DNA from: Corynebacterium stationis
GTDB taxonomy: Bacteria > Actinomycetota > Actinomycetes > Mycobacteriales > Mycobacteriaceae
DNA: 64,000 nucleotides
Direction: 5' to 3'
NCBI RefSeq assembly: GCF_001941345.1
Contig: NZ_CP009251.1
Coordinates: 558,001-622,000, forward strand
The translations under genes were made by a program, and so were the position numbers. Below the pieces are notes generated by a model. The model did no database searches. It was not told the origin of the DNA and saw only the letters and a program-made list of their open reading frames with translations. Of this stretch, positions 1-7,423 are shown one piece after another. The first letter of the stretch is position 1. Every line of letters starts with the position of its first letter.

Positions 1-1
1 C

Positions 2-316
2 GATGCGTATTTCTCCCCACGGCTGGCAGGTTTTGTCCTCGATGCCTTTGCCTCCGGTGAGCCGGCACCCGACCCAGCGGGTGGTCCGGACTCGGAACCA
101 GAACCAATTTCAGATCCGGTCGTGGATGCACTTACGCGCCGCGAGCTCGAAGTGCTGCGGCTTTTGGCACGTGGCTATACCTACCGCGAAATTGGTCAAG
201 AGCTGTTTATTTCAATCAAGACGGTGGAAACGCACGCCTCGAACATCTTGCGCAAGACGCAGCAGTCGAACCGCTATCAGCTCACGCGCTGGGCAGCGGA
301 TAGGGACTTGGATTAG
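2..316 (+). CDS. LuxR/NarL-type response regulator, C-terminal part (5' end outside window)
   Basis: The reading frame is open from the window edge to a TAG at 314-316. It ends in a complete LuxR-type helix-turn-helix: LTRRELEVLRLLARGYTYREIGQELFISIKTVETHASNILRK. Before it lie a short stretch resembling the end of a receiver/linker (DAYFSPRLAGFVLDAF) and a Pro/Glu/Asp-rich linker. This is the DNA-binding half of a two-component response regulator. The receiver domain and any kinase gene lie to the left and cannot be seen, so signal and targets are unknown. Two hairpins follow the stop. Confidence is high for the family and low for any specific name. Confidence 0.85.
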   Translation, partial: DAYFSPRLAGFVLDAFASGEPAPDPAGGPDSEPEPISDPVVDALTRRELEVLRLLARGYTYREIGQELFISIKTVETHASNILRKTQQSNRYQLTRWAADRDLD

Positions 317-330
317 TCCTAGCCGTTTTG

Positions 331-381
331 GGGATTTTTATGGGTAAAAATCCCTTTGTTCTGCCCTTATTGCAAAAGGGC
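331..381 (+). terminator. Tandem hairpins after the response regulator gene
   Basis: GGGATTTTTA (331-340) and TAAAAATCCC (345-354) form a perfect 10-bp stem with a 4-base loop, followed by TTTG. A second, smaller hairpin pairs GCCCTT (363-368) with AAGGGC (376-381). Together they form a credible transcription terminator 15 bases after the stop codon. Confidence 0.75.
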
Positions 382-475
382 GGGATAGTTATAGGGTAGT
401 TTTGTGCAGTTTTAGGCTGCTTTTAATGGCATTGAAAAGTGTTCGATTACCCTACCAGCGTTTTCGAACATATAG

Positions 476-505
476 TTGCAATGTGTCCGTTGCAGGTTGC
501 ATACT
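476..505 (+). promoter_or_regulatory. Possible promoter giving a leaderless imuA' transcript
   Basis: TTGCAA (476-481) and CATACT (500-505) resemble -35 and -10 boxes with 18-base spacing. Initiation would fall near 511-512, at the GTG I take as the imuA' start. No Shine-Dalgarno sequence precedes that GTG, which fits a leaderless message. This is inferred from spacing and weak consensus only. Confidence 0.4.
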
Positions 506-511
506 AATACC

Positions 512-1252
512 GTGAATCAAACAAGTGTTCGCTACGGTGGGATTGAAGGATCTTCTGCCGTTGACCTGGAGGGCCTCAGTCGCAGTGAGTGTGTTGCTGC
601 GCTGCGCTCGCGTATGGCCGCACTTGGATCTGGGCAGGCGCCGGAAATTGAAGAATCCGCAGATGAAGACGTTATTTCTGTGCCTACAGGGCTTACTTCT
701 GTACTGCCGGGAGGTGGCATTCCGCGGCGGCAGGTGATGTCGTTGTCTAATTCGCCGGCGCTGGCGGTCGAGATTATTTCGCACGTTACCGCCGCTGGCG
801 GGCATGTTGCGGTGGTTGGATGGCCAGAATTGCTGCTCGCACAGGTTGTCGAACAAGGGGATTTATCGCGCGTGGTGACTATCCCGGACCCGGGTGCTGA
901 TCCCTGGAGCATTACTGGCGTATTAGTCGAAGGCATGGACGTGGTGTTTCACCACGGCGCGCCGGTGGAACTTAGCCCCGCGCGGGCACGGCCACTCTTG
1001 GCCAGGCTGCGCGCTGGGCAAGCGGCTTTGGTCACCATCGATGCGCGATTGCCGGGCACCTCGTTACACATGGACGCGAATGTGGTGGGCTATCACGGGA
1101 TTGGTCGTGGCACCGGAAGAATCCGGGGCGTTGATATTGCGGTGCGGACAGAAGCGAAAGGCATGCGCCCGAAGTCCACAACAATTTTCTGCGGGAAGCA
1201 GGCAAGTACGCCACGGCCGGATAGACCACGTCCAAAGCTGAGGGCAGTATGA
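512..1252 (+). CDS. imuA': ImuA'-like protein of the SOS mutagenesis cassette
   Basis: About 246 residues with a RecA-like core: the stretch LPGGGIPRRQVMSLSNSPALA resembles a degenerate nucleotide-binding region, and VAVVGWPELLL and VTIDARLPG follow. In actinobacteria ImuA' works with ImuB and the error-prone polymerase DnaE2 in damage-induced mutagenesis. The gene overlaps imuB by 4 bases (ATGA), so the two are translationally coupled. I chose the GTG at 512; a TTG at 476 would extend the protein by 12 residues with no family support, and an ATG at 614 is also possible. A LexA-like box lies within the first codons, so the start remains uncertain. The family call rests mainly on context plus the RecA-like features. 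Confidence 0.75.
   Translation: MNQTSVRYGGIEGSSAVDLEGLSRSECVAALRSRMAALGSGQAPEIEESADEDVISVPTGLTSVLPGGGIPRRQVMSLSNSPALAVEIISHVTAAGGHVAVVGWPELLLAQVVEQGDLSRVVTIPDPGADPWSITGVLVEGMDVVFHHGAPVELSPARARPLLARLRAGQAALVTIDARLPGTSLHMDANVVGYHGIGRGTGRIRGVDIAVRTEAKGMRPKSTTIFCGKQASTPRPDRPRPKLRAV
517..532 (+). promoter_or_regulatory. LexA (SOS) box at the imuA' start
   Basis: TCAAACAAGTGTTCGC matches the corynebacterial SOS-box form TCGAAMANNTGTTCGA at 12 of the 14 defined positions. It matches the CGAAC-N4-GTTCG form at 9 of 10. It lies at or just after the presumed transcription start, where bound LexA would block initiation. Poorer half-sites (TGTTCGA at 440-446 and TCGAACA at 464-470) lie upstream. The match was scored by eye. 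Confidence 0.65.
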
Positions 1253-2898
1253 GTGATGGACAACCTCGTATTGCAGCCCCGCGCATTGCAGCGCTGTGGT
1301 TTCCGGACTGGCCCATTCAAGCTGCGCAGATTGAAGATTCCTCGCTGACAGGTGCCATCATTGTGGTGCGGCACCACCATGTGGATGTGTGCAACCGCGC
1401 GGCCCGGGCGGCCGGGGTCAAGCGCGGGATGCGGTTGCGGCAGGCGCAAGCCATTTGCAGTGAAGCCACGGTGGTGGAAGCCAATGAGGACCGTGATGGC
1501 GCGCTGTTTGCGGTCATCGCTAGCTCTTTGGATGATGTGGCTTCGTCGGTGGAGGTGTTGCGCCCGGGGCTGGTTATCGTCGATGCCGGTGCGGCGGAGC
1601 GGTTCCACGGTGCAAAGGCCATGGAGATGCTCATTGACTCCGTTGCGCGCCAGGGGGTGGACACTACGGTAGGTGTCGCGGATGAAATCGCTACGGCGAT
1701 CATTGCCGCGCGAGATCAGGAAACAGGACAGGTAGTAGCTCGTGGGGCTTCTAAAGATTACTTATCGATGCAACCTGTCTCCGTATTATCCGCCGAAACC
1801 GCATTGGGGATTCCGCATGAGTTAGTACAGCAGTTTCAGCAGCTGGGCCTGCGGAGATTAGGCGATGTGGCGAATTTGCCCCTGCACCAGGTGGTCAACC
1901 GTTTCGGGCCACCGGGTGCGCGGGTGCATGACATCGTGACCGCACGTGCGGATCGGAAAGTTGCGCCTGAGGAAGCGCGCAGTGACCTGTCTGTCGCGGT
2001 GATTCCTGCGGACCCAATTGCGCGCGTGGACTCGGCGGCTTTCGCCGCGCGCCAGTTGGCGGCGAAATTACATGAAAAGCTCGCGGCTGCAGGCGTGGTG
2101 TGTCTGCGGTTGAAAATCCGCGCGGAGTTTAATCGTGGGCAGGCGCTCGAGCGTATCTGGCGCACGCGCGAAGCATTAAGCGAGGATGCCACGGCAGACC
2201 GCGTGCGCTGGCAGCTCGACGGTTGGCTCACCGCTGCGCGGGCAGCGGACGCAGGAGCGGCAGATGGGCATCCCGCAGACGATGCCGAGTCTGAGGGTGC
2301 CGGCATCATTGAGCTGTCTTTGGAACCGATGGAAACCAGCGCGCCAGATTTCATTGGCCAGTTGTGGGGCAGCGGTAGCTCCGATGAGCATGTTAAAAGG
2401 GCTATCTCTCGTGTGCAGTCGACGCTGGGCACGGATAAAGTCCTGCAGCCCTGGGCAGCCGGTGGCCGGGGAGTGGCAGAGCGGGTGGATTTTGTGCCCT
2501 ATGGCGATGAAACCCCACAGAAGGGCGACAAACTGTGGCCCGGGCAGATTCCAGGGCCTTTGCCGGCTCGTCGTGGCGGAGGGCCACAGCACCCCGCGTC
2601 ACGCATTCGGCTTATCGATGCCACCGCGAAAGACGTCGTCGTCACCGCTGAGGCAGTGCTGTCCTCGGTGCCTTATGCCATCGGCTGGGGCAAGCATCGC
2701 TACAAGGTGGTGGGCTGGGCAGGGCCGTGGCCTGTCGATACCTTCTGGTGGCAGCCACAAAACGCAGAGGCCGCAGAAAACCCACGGCGGGTGGCGCGGT
2801 TGCAACTGGTGGGCAAGGCCGAAAATGAGCCCTATGAAAGGGCGTGGTTATTGCAGTGGGTCGCGGGGCAGTGGAGAGTGGAAGCTACCTATAGTTAG
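1249..2898 (+). CDS. imuB: ImuB-like, Y-family-related protein (mutasome adaptor)
   Basis: 549 residues. The N-terminal half has the Y-family polymerase layout (ALWFPDWPIQAA near residue 14, a fingers/palm-like region, then a helix-hairpin-helix-like stretch LGLRRLGDVANLPLHQVVNRFGPPGA). The acidic catalytic residues of active Y-family polymerases are not evident, as expected for ImuB. ImuB is thought to bridge DnaE2 to the sliding clamp during damage-induced synthesis. The C-terminal part (HPASRIRLID..., WAGPWPVDTFWW) is typical of actinobacterial ImuB. It is coupled to imuA' by a 4-base overlap, and dnaE2 lies about 4.5 kb downstream as a separate transcription unit. Confidence 0.88.
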   Translation: MSDGQPRIAAPRIAALWFPDWPIQAAQIEDSSLTGAIIVVRHHHVDVCNRAARAAGVKRGMRLRQAQAICSEATVVEANEDRDGALFAVIASSLDDVASSVEVLRPGLVIVDAGAAERFHGAKAMEMLIDSVARQGVDTTVGVADEIATAIIAARDQETGQVVARGASKDYLSMQPVSVLSAETALGIPHELVQQFQQLGLRRLGDVANLPLHQVVNRFGPPGARVHDIVTARADRKVAPEEARSDLSVAVIPADPIARVDSAAFAARQLAAKLHEKLAAAGVVCLRLKIRAEFNRGQALERIWRTREALSEDATADRVRWQLDGWLTAARAADAGAADGHPADDAESEGAGIIELSLEPMETSAPDFIGQLWGSGSSDEHVKRAISRVQSTLGTDKVLQPWAAGGRGVAERVDFVPYGDETPQKGDKLWPGQIPGPLPARRGGGPQHPASRIRLIDATAKDVVVTAEAVLSSVPYAIGWGKHRYKVVGWAGPWPVDTFWWQPQNAEAAENPRRVARLQLVGKAENEPYERAWLLQWVAGQWRVEATYS

Positions 2899-2908
2899 CT
2901 ACCTACAG

Positions 2909-3469
2909 CTAACGCAGGATATCGATGACGATGCGCTTGGGGTCTTCTAAAACCTGTACCGAATAGGGGCGGGCTTCATCCAGGCAGATGAAAAACTGCG
3001 AGCGCCCCTCATAGGTGCCGGTGCTGATGACCTGGGAGATGAATCCATCCTGGCTGGAAACGGTATGAAGCTCCGGGTCTTCCATGTTGAGCTCATGCGG
3101 GTAGACGGTGCCATCGATATTGACGTTAAGCGTGGTACGCCCATCGTGTTGCACGAGTGCGCCAGAGCCTTGCTGCATGGGCTTATCCGTGTAATCAATA
3201 AACCAGCCCGGATCGCCATTGCCGTCTAGATCTAGAACCACGCGCTCAAAGCTGTCGTGAATCCCAAGACGGACATCAGTAACTAGCAGCTGGGCAGGTT
3301 TATTGGGACGCGAGGTTTTCATCGCGATATTGGTATCGCCCAGCGGAGAGATCCCCGATTTGGTAGACGCCGCCATGGTGACTTGGTCTTTGCCCTCCAC
3401 GCTGCATGCACAAAGCGTCAGTGATGTTGTAAGCAGCAACGCTGGCACCACGCGGAGGGATTTATTCAT
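2909..3469 (-). CDS. Secreted lipoprotein with AMIN-like C-terminal domain
   Basis: About 186 residues from the ATG at 3469 (MNKSLRVVPALLL). A typical lipoprotein signal ends in LTLCAC, so Cys is probably lipidated and the protein anchored outside the membrane. The rest (DVRLGIHDSFERVVLDLDGNG..., ending EDPKRIVIDILR) matches the AMIN-like beta domain found in many actinobacterial lipoproteins of unknown role. A TTG 17 codons upstream (3520) would put extra residues before the signal peptide and is unlikely. The gene converges on imuB with a 10-base gap and is divergent from the next gene. Confidence 0.75.
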   Translation of the reverse strand: MNKSLRVVPALLLTTSLTLCACSVEGKDQVTMAASTKSGISPLGDTNIAMKTSRPNKPAQLLVTDVRLGIHDSFERVVLDLDGNGDPGWFIDYTDKPMQQGSGALVQHDGRTTLNVNIDGTVYPHELNMEDPELHTVSSQDGFISQVISTGTYEGRSQFFICLDEARPYSVQVLEDPKRIVIDILR

Positions 3470-3560
3470 GAGAAATACAATAATCGGTAATGCAAAGGAT
3501 TGCGAACTTTCTAGTACCAAATTTTCTTAATGCTTTTGACCACCTAGGTAGAGTGAAAAT

Positions 3561-4451
3561 ATGACTTTCTGTTCTGATGTTCAAGGCGAGCCGCTTGCAG
3601 GAAGCGCGAAGCAAGGCCGCGCCTATGTGCTATTTGAGTGGCCTGGTGGGTGGTCCCGTGACGTGTTAGACGGCAAGACCTTTTCTAAAGATCTCACATC
3701 GGCGCTGAAAAGAAAGCTCAAGGAAGCAGGAAAGGGCGCTGGCCTGCAGCTTATTCGCCGCCCCGGCCGCGCGGGACGCGATGTCGGCCAGCTGCACCGC
3801 TGCTATTTAGTCTGGGCTGAGCAAGAAATCATGGAATTAGTACTGCTGGAAGACCCGGAAGAAATCCTTACTCTGGATTTGTCGGGGCCGGGTAAAAATG
3901 GCGCCGAGGTCATCGATAAGCCTGTGCTTTTAGTCTGTGCCCATGGCAAGCGCGATGTCTGCTGCGCGGTCAAAGGTCGCCCGCTGGCCGCCGAGCTCAG
4001 TGAGCATTTTGGTGAAGGCCTCGTCTGGGAAGCCTCGCACATGAAAGGCCACCGTTTTGCCGCCGTGAGTTTGCTGATGCCCTGGGCTTATTCCTTCGGC
4101 CGCCTAAACGCAGAGGCCGGCAAGCAGCTGGTTGAGGCAGCACTAAAGAAAGAATATTTCTTCCCCGGTAACCGCGGCAATGGCCAGCTGGCACCGCGCG
4201 CCCAGGTCGCAGAGCTAGCGGTGGCGCAGCAGCTTATCGATGCCTCCGAGACCCTCCACTACGGCGACCTTACCGTGGTCGATGAGGAGCCGAAAGGCAA
4301 AGACCATCAGCCCGTGGAAGTAACCCACGTAGACGGTCGCAGCTGGCGCGTGGAGCTAAAGAAAAAGGAAGTCCCTGGTGTTATCTCCTCGTGTGGAGAC
4401 AAACCAAAGACTTCCTCAGTCTGGGTGGCTGCGCGAGTTATCGGCGCATGA
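3561..4451 (+). CDS. Sucrase/ferredoxin-like family protein
   Basis: 296 residues matching the sucrase/ferredoxin-like family (thioredoxin-like ferredoxin fold). Landmarks are MTFCSDVQGEPLAGSA at the start, then VCAHGKRDVCCAVKGRPLAAEL (near residues 122-143) and SHMKGHRFAAVSLLMPWAYSFGRL. The CxHGxRDxCC motif is the likely iron-sulfur or thiol centre. The substrate and pathway are unknown. The 3' end overlaps metI (opposite strand) by 14 bases. Confidence 0.8.
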   Translation: MTFCSDVQGEPLAGSAKQGRAYVLFEWPGGWSRDVLDGKTFSKDLTSALKRKLKEAGKGAGLQLIRRPGRAGRDVGQLHRCYLVWAEQEIMELVLLEDPEEILTLDLSGPGKNGAEVIDKPVLLVCAHGKRDVCCAVKGRPLAAELSEHFGEGLVWEASHMKGHRFAAVSLLMPWAYSFGRLNAEAGKQLVEAALKKEYFFPGNRGNGQLAPRAQVAELAVAQQLIDASETLHYGDLTVVDEEPKGKDHQPVEVTHVDGRSWRVELKKKEVPGVISSCGDKPKTSSVWVAARVIGA

Positions 4452-5118
4452 TCTTGGCAGATAGCCAGTTGCCGAAGAACTGTGCAGCCTGAACCAGGAC
4501 GATGATGATAAGGGTTGCTACCAGGGTGACTTCCCACTCGAAGGCTCGGTAGCCGTAGACAATCGCGAAGTCACCCAGCCCGCCGCCGCCGACGTAGCCG
4601 GCCATCGCGGACATATCAACCACACCGATGAATAGGAAGGTGTAGCCCAAGACCAGTGGGCCAAGTGCTTCAGGGATGATGACGGTGGTGATGATTCGCC
4701 ACGGACCTGCACCCATGGCGCGAGCAGCTTCAATCACGCCAGGGTCAATGGCGACCAGGTTTTGCTCAACGATACGAGCAACCGCAAAGGTCGCGGCGAT
4801 AGCCATGACGAATGTTGCGGGGTTGCGGCCAATCGACGTGCCCATCACAGCCAAGGTGACTGGCTGGACAAAGGCGAGCAAGATGATGAACGGAATCGGG
4901 CGAACAAAGTTCACCAGCACGTTCAACACGGTGTAAACCACGCGGTTTTTCAAGATACCCGAAGGTCGCGTGGTGTAGAGCAAAATACCAATAAACAACC
5001 CCAAAATGCCCGCCACCAGCATGGTGACAATGACCATGATGAGGGTGTCTTGGATAGCGGTGGTTAAAGTGCTGCCCAGGCGATCCCAGTCGGCTTCTGC
5101 CAGATAGTTGATGTTCAT
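4438..5118 (-). CDS. metI: Methionine ABC transporter permease
   Basis: 226 residues with about five membrane segments and the permease EAA loop (EAARAMGAGPWRIITTVIIPEALGPLV, residues 130 onward), which docks onto the ATPase. It belongs to the MetI family. Order on the minus strand is metQ-metN-metI, and metI overlaps the end of metN by 4 bases. The complex imports D/L-methionine and related compounds using ATP. Confidence 0.93.
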   Translation of the reverse strand: MNINYLAEADWDRLGSTLTTAIQDTLIMVIVTMLVAGILGLFIGILLYTTRPSGILKNRVVYTVLNVLVNFVRPIPFIILLAFVQPVTLAVMGTSIGRNPATFVMAIAATFAVARIVEQNLVAIDPGVIEAARAMGAGPWRIITTVIIPEALGPLVLGYTFLFIGVVDMSAMAGYVGGGGLGDFAIVYGYRAFEWEVTLVATLIIIVLVQAAQFFGNWLSAKIMRR

Positions 5119-6143
5119 CGGGTGATCTCCTGAATATCGGTCGTGGCGTTCAAGGTGTTGTAGAAGTTCTGGATTGCAGCCTGTGGGCCGTTAAGGCGAA
5201 CAGTCATCTTGCCAAAGGAATGCTTTTGCAGCGTGGTCACACCACCGTGGACGATGGAGATATTAACGCCGGCGTTGCGAGCATCGGCAGCCGCGCCAAA
5301 GAAGCCGGAGTCCTCAGCCAACTCGATGGTGAACAGGCGGCCATCATAAGCCAGCAAGTCATCGGCTTCGACTTGGTCAGGAGTATTACGCAGCGAGGTA
5401 GCCACGAAACTTTGCGCCACGGAAGTCTGCGGATTGGAGAAGACCTCATAGATAGAGCCCTGTTCCACGACGACACCGTTTTCCATCACCGCAACTTTGT
5501 CAGCGATAGAACGAACAACTTCCATCTCGTGAGTAATCACCACGATGGTGATGCCGAATTCCTTGTTGACTTCACGCAGAAGCTCGAGCACCTCCTTGGT
5601 GGTGGAGGGGTCAAGGGCGGAGGTGGCTTCATCGGCAAGCAATAGCGTCGGGTTGGTAGCCAACGCACGAGCGATACCCACGCGCTGCTTCTGGCCGCCT
5701 GAAAGCTGCTCCGGGTAGTTGCCGCCACGGTCAGCCAGACCAACGAAGTCCAGAAGCTCAGCCACGCGCTTTTTACGCTCAGCCTTACCCATGCCCTGCA
5801 GCTTGAGTGGATACTCAATATTGCCCGCTGCCGTGCGTGAGGTAAACAGGTTGAACTGTTGGAAAATCATACCGATATTCTTACGAATTCCGCGCAATTT
5901 AGACTCCGGCATCTTCGCGATGTCGGTGCCGTCCAGTAACACGCTGCCCGAAGACGGCTGATCCAGTCCATTAATCATGCGCACCAGCGTGGACTTACCG
6001 GCACCGGAATAGCCGATAATGCCCATGATTTCGCCTGCCTCAACGGTCAGCGAAACATTGTCTAGTGCTTTAATCTCAGCTTTTTTCTGTTTGAAAACCT
6101 TGGTGAGATTGCGGAATTCTACCCGCGTTCCAACAGTGCTCAT
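5115..6143 (-). CDS. metN: Methionine ABC transporter ATP-binding protein
   Basis: About 342 residues from the ATG at 6143 (MSTVGTRVEF). It contains Walker A GYSGAGKST, signature LSGGQKQRVGIARALA, Walker B LLLADEATSALD and the switch histidine in VVITHEMEV. The last ~80 residues form a NIL (ligand-binding regulatory) domain, which in MetN lets internal methionine inhibit transport. Alternative starts are the ATG at 6155 and a TTG at 6176. The TTG lies next to a strong intergenic hairpin and is unlikely. Confidence 0.93.
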   Translation of the reverse strand: MSTVGTRVEFRNLTKVFKQKKAEIKALDNVSLTVEAGEIMGIIGYSGAGKSTLVRMINGLDQPSSGSVLLDGTDIAKMPESKLRGIRKNIGMIFQQFNLFTSRTAAGNIEYPLKLQGMGKAERKKRVAELLDFVGLADRGGNYPEQLSGGQKQRVGIARALATNPTLLLADEATSALDPSTTKEVLELLREVNKEFGITIVVITHEMEVVRSIADKVAVMENGVVVEQGSIYEVFSNPQTSVAQSFVATSLRNTPDQVEADDLLAYDGRLFTIELAEDSGFFGAAADARNAGVNISIVHGGVTTLQKHSFGKMTVRLNGPQAAIQNFYNTLNATTDIQEITR

Positions 6144-6166
6144 GGCTTTACTCATTTCAGTTGGAA

Positions 6167-6196
6167 ACCCCGTCAAGCGCGATTCGCCGACGGGGT
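6167..6196 (-). promoter_or_regulatory. Stable stem-loop between metQ and metN
   Basis: ACCCCGTC (6167-6174) pairs with GACGGGGT (6189-6196), with a further short inner stem (GCG/CGC). There is no T-run after it on the minus strand, so it is more likely a processing or partial-attenuation element that keeps MetQ more abundant than MetNI than a full terminator. The role is inferred; the structure is seen. Confidence 0.6.
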
Positions 6197-6219
6197 GTTC
6201 GATGTGTACTTAAGAAATC

Positions 6220-7122
6220 TTAGCTGTTGCGCTCTGCTTCTTCGAGGCGGTCCAAGATTTCTTGCAGCTCTTCCTGAGTGCGCTCTACCTGAACGGAAGT
6301 GCCCTTGGCATCTTCATCGACAGCAGCCTGGACTTCTGGGGAGTGCCAGAGTTCAGCCAACTTCTTGATGGTCTCGTTGTCTGCGTCTTCTGCGCGGACT
6401 ACGAAAGCGTTGATGTAAGGCTCAGCCTCTGGGGAGTTTGGATCGTCTTGGAAGACAGCCAGGTTAGGGTCAATGCCTGCGCGGTCTAAGAAGGAGTTGT
6501 TGATGATTGCTGGGGTGCCCTCGCCGTAAGCGGATGGGGTCTGTGCAGCGTCAACTGGGGTGATCTGAACCTTGGAAGCCTCGGTGTCGATGTCAGCTGG
6601 GGTTGGGGTAACCAGACCCTCTTCCTTCAAGGTGATCAGGTCAGCCTGGACCAGAACGTTGATGGCGCGACCCTGGTTGGATGGGTCATTCGGGATAGCG
6701 ATGGATTCGCCCTCAATGCCGTCGATGGAGTCGTGGTCCTTCCAAAACAGTGCCAAAGGAATGATTTCGGTGGCCACGATTGGGGTCAGATCCGAGTCGT
6801 TGCCGACGTTGTACTCAGCCAGGAACTTCAGGTGCTGGAAGTTGTTGGTGTCCAGCTGGCCCTGTTCCAAAGCCTGGTTAGGGGTGGAGTAGTCAGCGAA
6901 GTTCTCGATTTCGATATCGATGCCTTCAGCTTCAGCTGCCTCTTCCAGCGCAGCCCATGCCTTCTTGGCGGCATCGGTGGTGCCTACGCGGATTGGGCCG
7001 TCTTGCTCTGCGGACTCGGAATCGCCGGAAGCGGAGTCGGAGGAATCAGAGGAGCAGGCAACCAGGCCAGTTGCAGCGATAACTGCTGCCGAGGTAGCGG
7101 CTAGTACGCGACGAATCTGCAT
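6220..7122 (-). CDS. metQ: Methionine-binding lipoprotein
   Basis: 300 residues. The signal peptide ends in LVACSS (lipidated Cys about residue 23), followed by a Ser/Asp/Glu-rich linker. The body is NlpA/MetQ-like: PIRVGTTDAAKKAW..., FADYSTPNQALEQGQLDTNNFQHLKFL, IAIPNDPSNQGRAINVL and ALFWKDHDSI. It delivers methionine to MetNI at the outer face of the membrane. It is the first gene of metQNI. Upstream lies a 15-base element containing an McbR half-site, shared with metYX. Confidence 0.93.
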   Translation of the reverse strand: MQIRRVLAATSAAVIAATGLVACSSDSSDSASGDSESAEQDGPIRVGTTDAAKKAWAALEEAAEAEGIDIEIENFADYSTPNQALEQGQLDTNNFQHLKFLAEYNVGNDSDLTPIVATEIIPLALFWKDHDSIDGIEGESIAIPNDPSNQGRAINVLVQADLITLKEEGLVTPTPADIDTEASKVQITPVDAAQTPSAYGEGTPAIINNSFLDRAGIDPNLAVFQDDPNSPEAEPYINAFVVRAEDADNETIKKLAELWHSPEVQAAVDEDAKGTSVQVERTQEELQEILDRLEEAERNS

Positions 7123-7207
7123 GTTTATTACGTCTTTCTTTTCAAAACGGAGGTTGTGGTAACAGGGATTATTGGTTTATTGCTGGATTGAAATTAACAA
7201 CTAGCGA

Positions 7208-7222
7208 ACCGCTTTGTCTATT
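7208..7222 (-). promoter_or_regulatory. McbR-type operator candidate upstream of metQNI
   Basis: Read on the minus strand the site is AATAGACAAAGCGGT, identical over 15 bases to the site before metY (18897-18911). It contains TAGAC, the left half of the C. glutamicum McbR consensus TAGAC-N6-GTCTA. Only GT of the right half follows. It lies about 86-100 bases upstream of the metQ ATG. McbR represses sulfur and methionine genes in Corynebacterium; the assignment is inferred from the shared motif. Confidence 0.6.
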
Positions 7223-7387
7223 CGACGTTTTATTCACGATGGTTGAAATAGGTGTTTTCGCTGCCTGTAACCAGCTTATATAGCAATTTTCACGCTGCTG
7301 AATATTAATAGACCGCACTGTTTCTCGGTACTTTTTGCTAAGGCGCCTGCTGGCTGTCACGAAAAGGCTGCTCGTTTCTTGGCGATT

Positions 7388-7401
7388 AGAACAGGCGTTC
7401 G
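7388..7401 (+). promoter_or_regulatory. LexA (SOS) box upstream of dnaE2
   Basis: AGAACAGGCGTTCG matches CGAAC-N4-GTTCG at 9 of 10 defined positions, with a perfect GAAC-N4-GTTC palindrome. It ends 22 bases before the dnaE2 ATG. A TTG at 7379 would place the box inside the coding region, which argues for the ATG at 7424. Confidence 0.75.
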
Positions 7402-7423
7402 TATCGGGTGTAGTGTTTTCGCT

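Noticed and set aside
440..479. Additional LexA-like sequences upstream of imuA'
   Set aside because: Each has only one good half (TGTTCGA at 440-446; TCGAACA at 464-470). The box at 517-532 is a clearly better match.
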